DNA of 6,622 bases, taken from the NCBI GenBank assembly GCA_005888865.1, contig VBCL01000223.1, positions 6,949 through 13,570 of the forward strand. The letters run 5' to 3'. The notes below the pieces were generated by a model. That model saw only the letters and a list, made by a program, of their open reading frames with translations, did not search any database and was not told the DNA's origin. The stretch is from Betaproteobacteria bacterium (GTDB lineage Bacteria > Pseudomonadota > Gammaproteobacteria > Burkholderiales > Casimicrobiaceae). Within the stretch, counting starts at the first letter, position 1; each line of letters starts with the position of its first letter. Made by a program: the position numbers and the translations under genes. Below are positions 6,133-6,622 of this stretch, in pieces.

Positions 6133-6223
6133 GGCCGACGCGCTGCGACGCGAGCGAGGGTCCGCGGAAGCGAGTGGGGTATCGAGCACCCGCGGGCCCC
6201 GCGAGCGGCTGACGCGCTGCGAC
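6133..6223. repeat. Direct repeat flanking a hairpin between convergent genes
   Basis: A 17-bp sequence, GGCYGACGCGCTGCGAC, occurs at 6133-6149 and 6207-6223 with one difference. Between the copies, GGGTCCGCGG (6158-6167) and CCGCGGGCCC (6190-6199) form a 10-bp stem with one G-T (G-U in RNA) pair and a 22-nt loop. No T run follows on either strand. The element fills most of the 104-bp gap between convergent genes and may reduce read-through, which is inferred. Its GACGCGCTGCGACG core resembles bases at 700-713. Confidence 0.65.
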
Positions 6224-6235
6224 CTACCCGCGTGT

Positions 6236-6622
6236 CTACTGACCGTGCTCCGTCGGCCGGCCTATAGAACACTGGGGGACCAAGCCCCAGGAGTTCCCGC
6301 AGTATTGCTGGCGCAGCCGCTCCTCGCATCCGGGCCGGCTGAACAGGTCCTCGCGCGCGCAACGCGAGAGCCCTTCGTTCATGGCCTGCCAGGGATCGCG
6401 AGGTGCTTCGATCGTGCGCGGTGGCGGTGCCGGCGTTCGCACGGCAGGTGCCGGTTCCGGCGGCGGCGGTGCCGCAGCGACGACGGCGCTCGCGCCCTCA
6501 GGCCTGGGCGGCGCTCGGCGCTGCAGGGACTTGGCCGACGCGCTCTTTGCCGCTGGTAGATCGCCCGGCGTCCCGACGCTCACCGGATTGACTTTGGCAA
6601 TGCCGGTATCGGGCTGAAGCGA
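6236..6622 (-). CDS. Proline-rich hypothetical protein with four C-terminal cysteines (N-terminus outside window)
   Basis: The frame is open to the window edge and ends at TAG 6238-6236, giving 128 visible residues. An internal GTG at 6583 is possible, but it has no ribosome binding site and the sequence before it (LQPDTGIAKVNP) reads on naturally, so the gene is treated as 5'-partial. About residues 30-70 form an Ala/Pro-rich linker. The C-terminal 55 residues form a compact-looking domain with cysteines in SRCARE, RPGCEER, QQYCGNS and VPQCSIG, and the ending PTEHGQ. The even cysteine number and proline linker suggest a disulfide-bonded periplasmic or envelope domain tethered to an N-terminal anchor, but that anchor lies outside the window. 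I do not recognise a named family with confidence. It is convergent with the dehydrogenase gene. Confidence 0.65.
   Translation of the reverse strand, partial: SLQPDTGIAKVNPVSVGTPGDLPAAKSASAKSLQRRAPPRPEGASAVVAAAPPPPEPAPAVRTPAPPPRTIEAPRDPWQAMNEGLSRCAREDLFSRPGCEERLRQQYCGNSWGLVPQCSIGRPTEHGQ

Overview
The window is GC-rich, with compact gene packing and several gene families common in environmental proteobacteria. The best guess is a soil or sediment betaproteobacterium (Burkholderiales-like). That placement is an inference from gene families and base composition, because no rRNA or marker gene is present.

Layout, left to right. (1) 1-453 (+) is the 3' end of an MFS exporter-type transporter cut by the window edge. 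(2) 454-1025 has no gene but is rich in repeats. It holds a 28-bp tandem duplication, a 62-bp dispersed direct repeat, and two oppositely oriented copies of a hairpin with an identical 7-nt loop. The stems of those two hairpins differ only by paired, compensatory changes. (3) 1026-2584 (-) is a kumamolisin-like S53 (sedolisin) serine-carboxyl protease with its pro-domain. All catalytic residues are visible, but the reading frame breaks at about 2162, exactly at the pro-domain/catalytic-domain linker. A degenerate echo of its last codons lies just downstream of its stop. (4) 2772-3077 (-) is a small secreted Trp/His-rich YXWGXW-repeat protein with a terminator hairpin behind it. (5) 3366-6131 (+) is a likely transcription unit of three genes: cytidine deaminase (cdd), a SAM-dependent methyltransferase with a regulatory domain (PKMT-like) starting about 1 nt after cdd, and an NADP(H)-type short-chain dehydrogenase 59 bp further on. 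(6) 6236-6622 (-) is a proline-rich, cysteine-containing hypothetical protein open at the window edge, convergent with the dehydrogenase. A short repeat/hairpin element lies in the gap between them.

Functionally this is mostly an ordinary metabolic/accessory neighbourhood: pyrimidine salvage, a methyltransferase, an oxidoreductase, an exporter and a secreted protease. No defence system, CRISPR array, phage or transposase gene was seen. The most unusual signals are the repeat-rich gap with the covarying hairpins and the apparently broken protease gene with its 3' echo.
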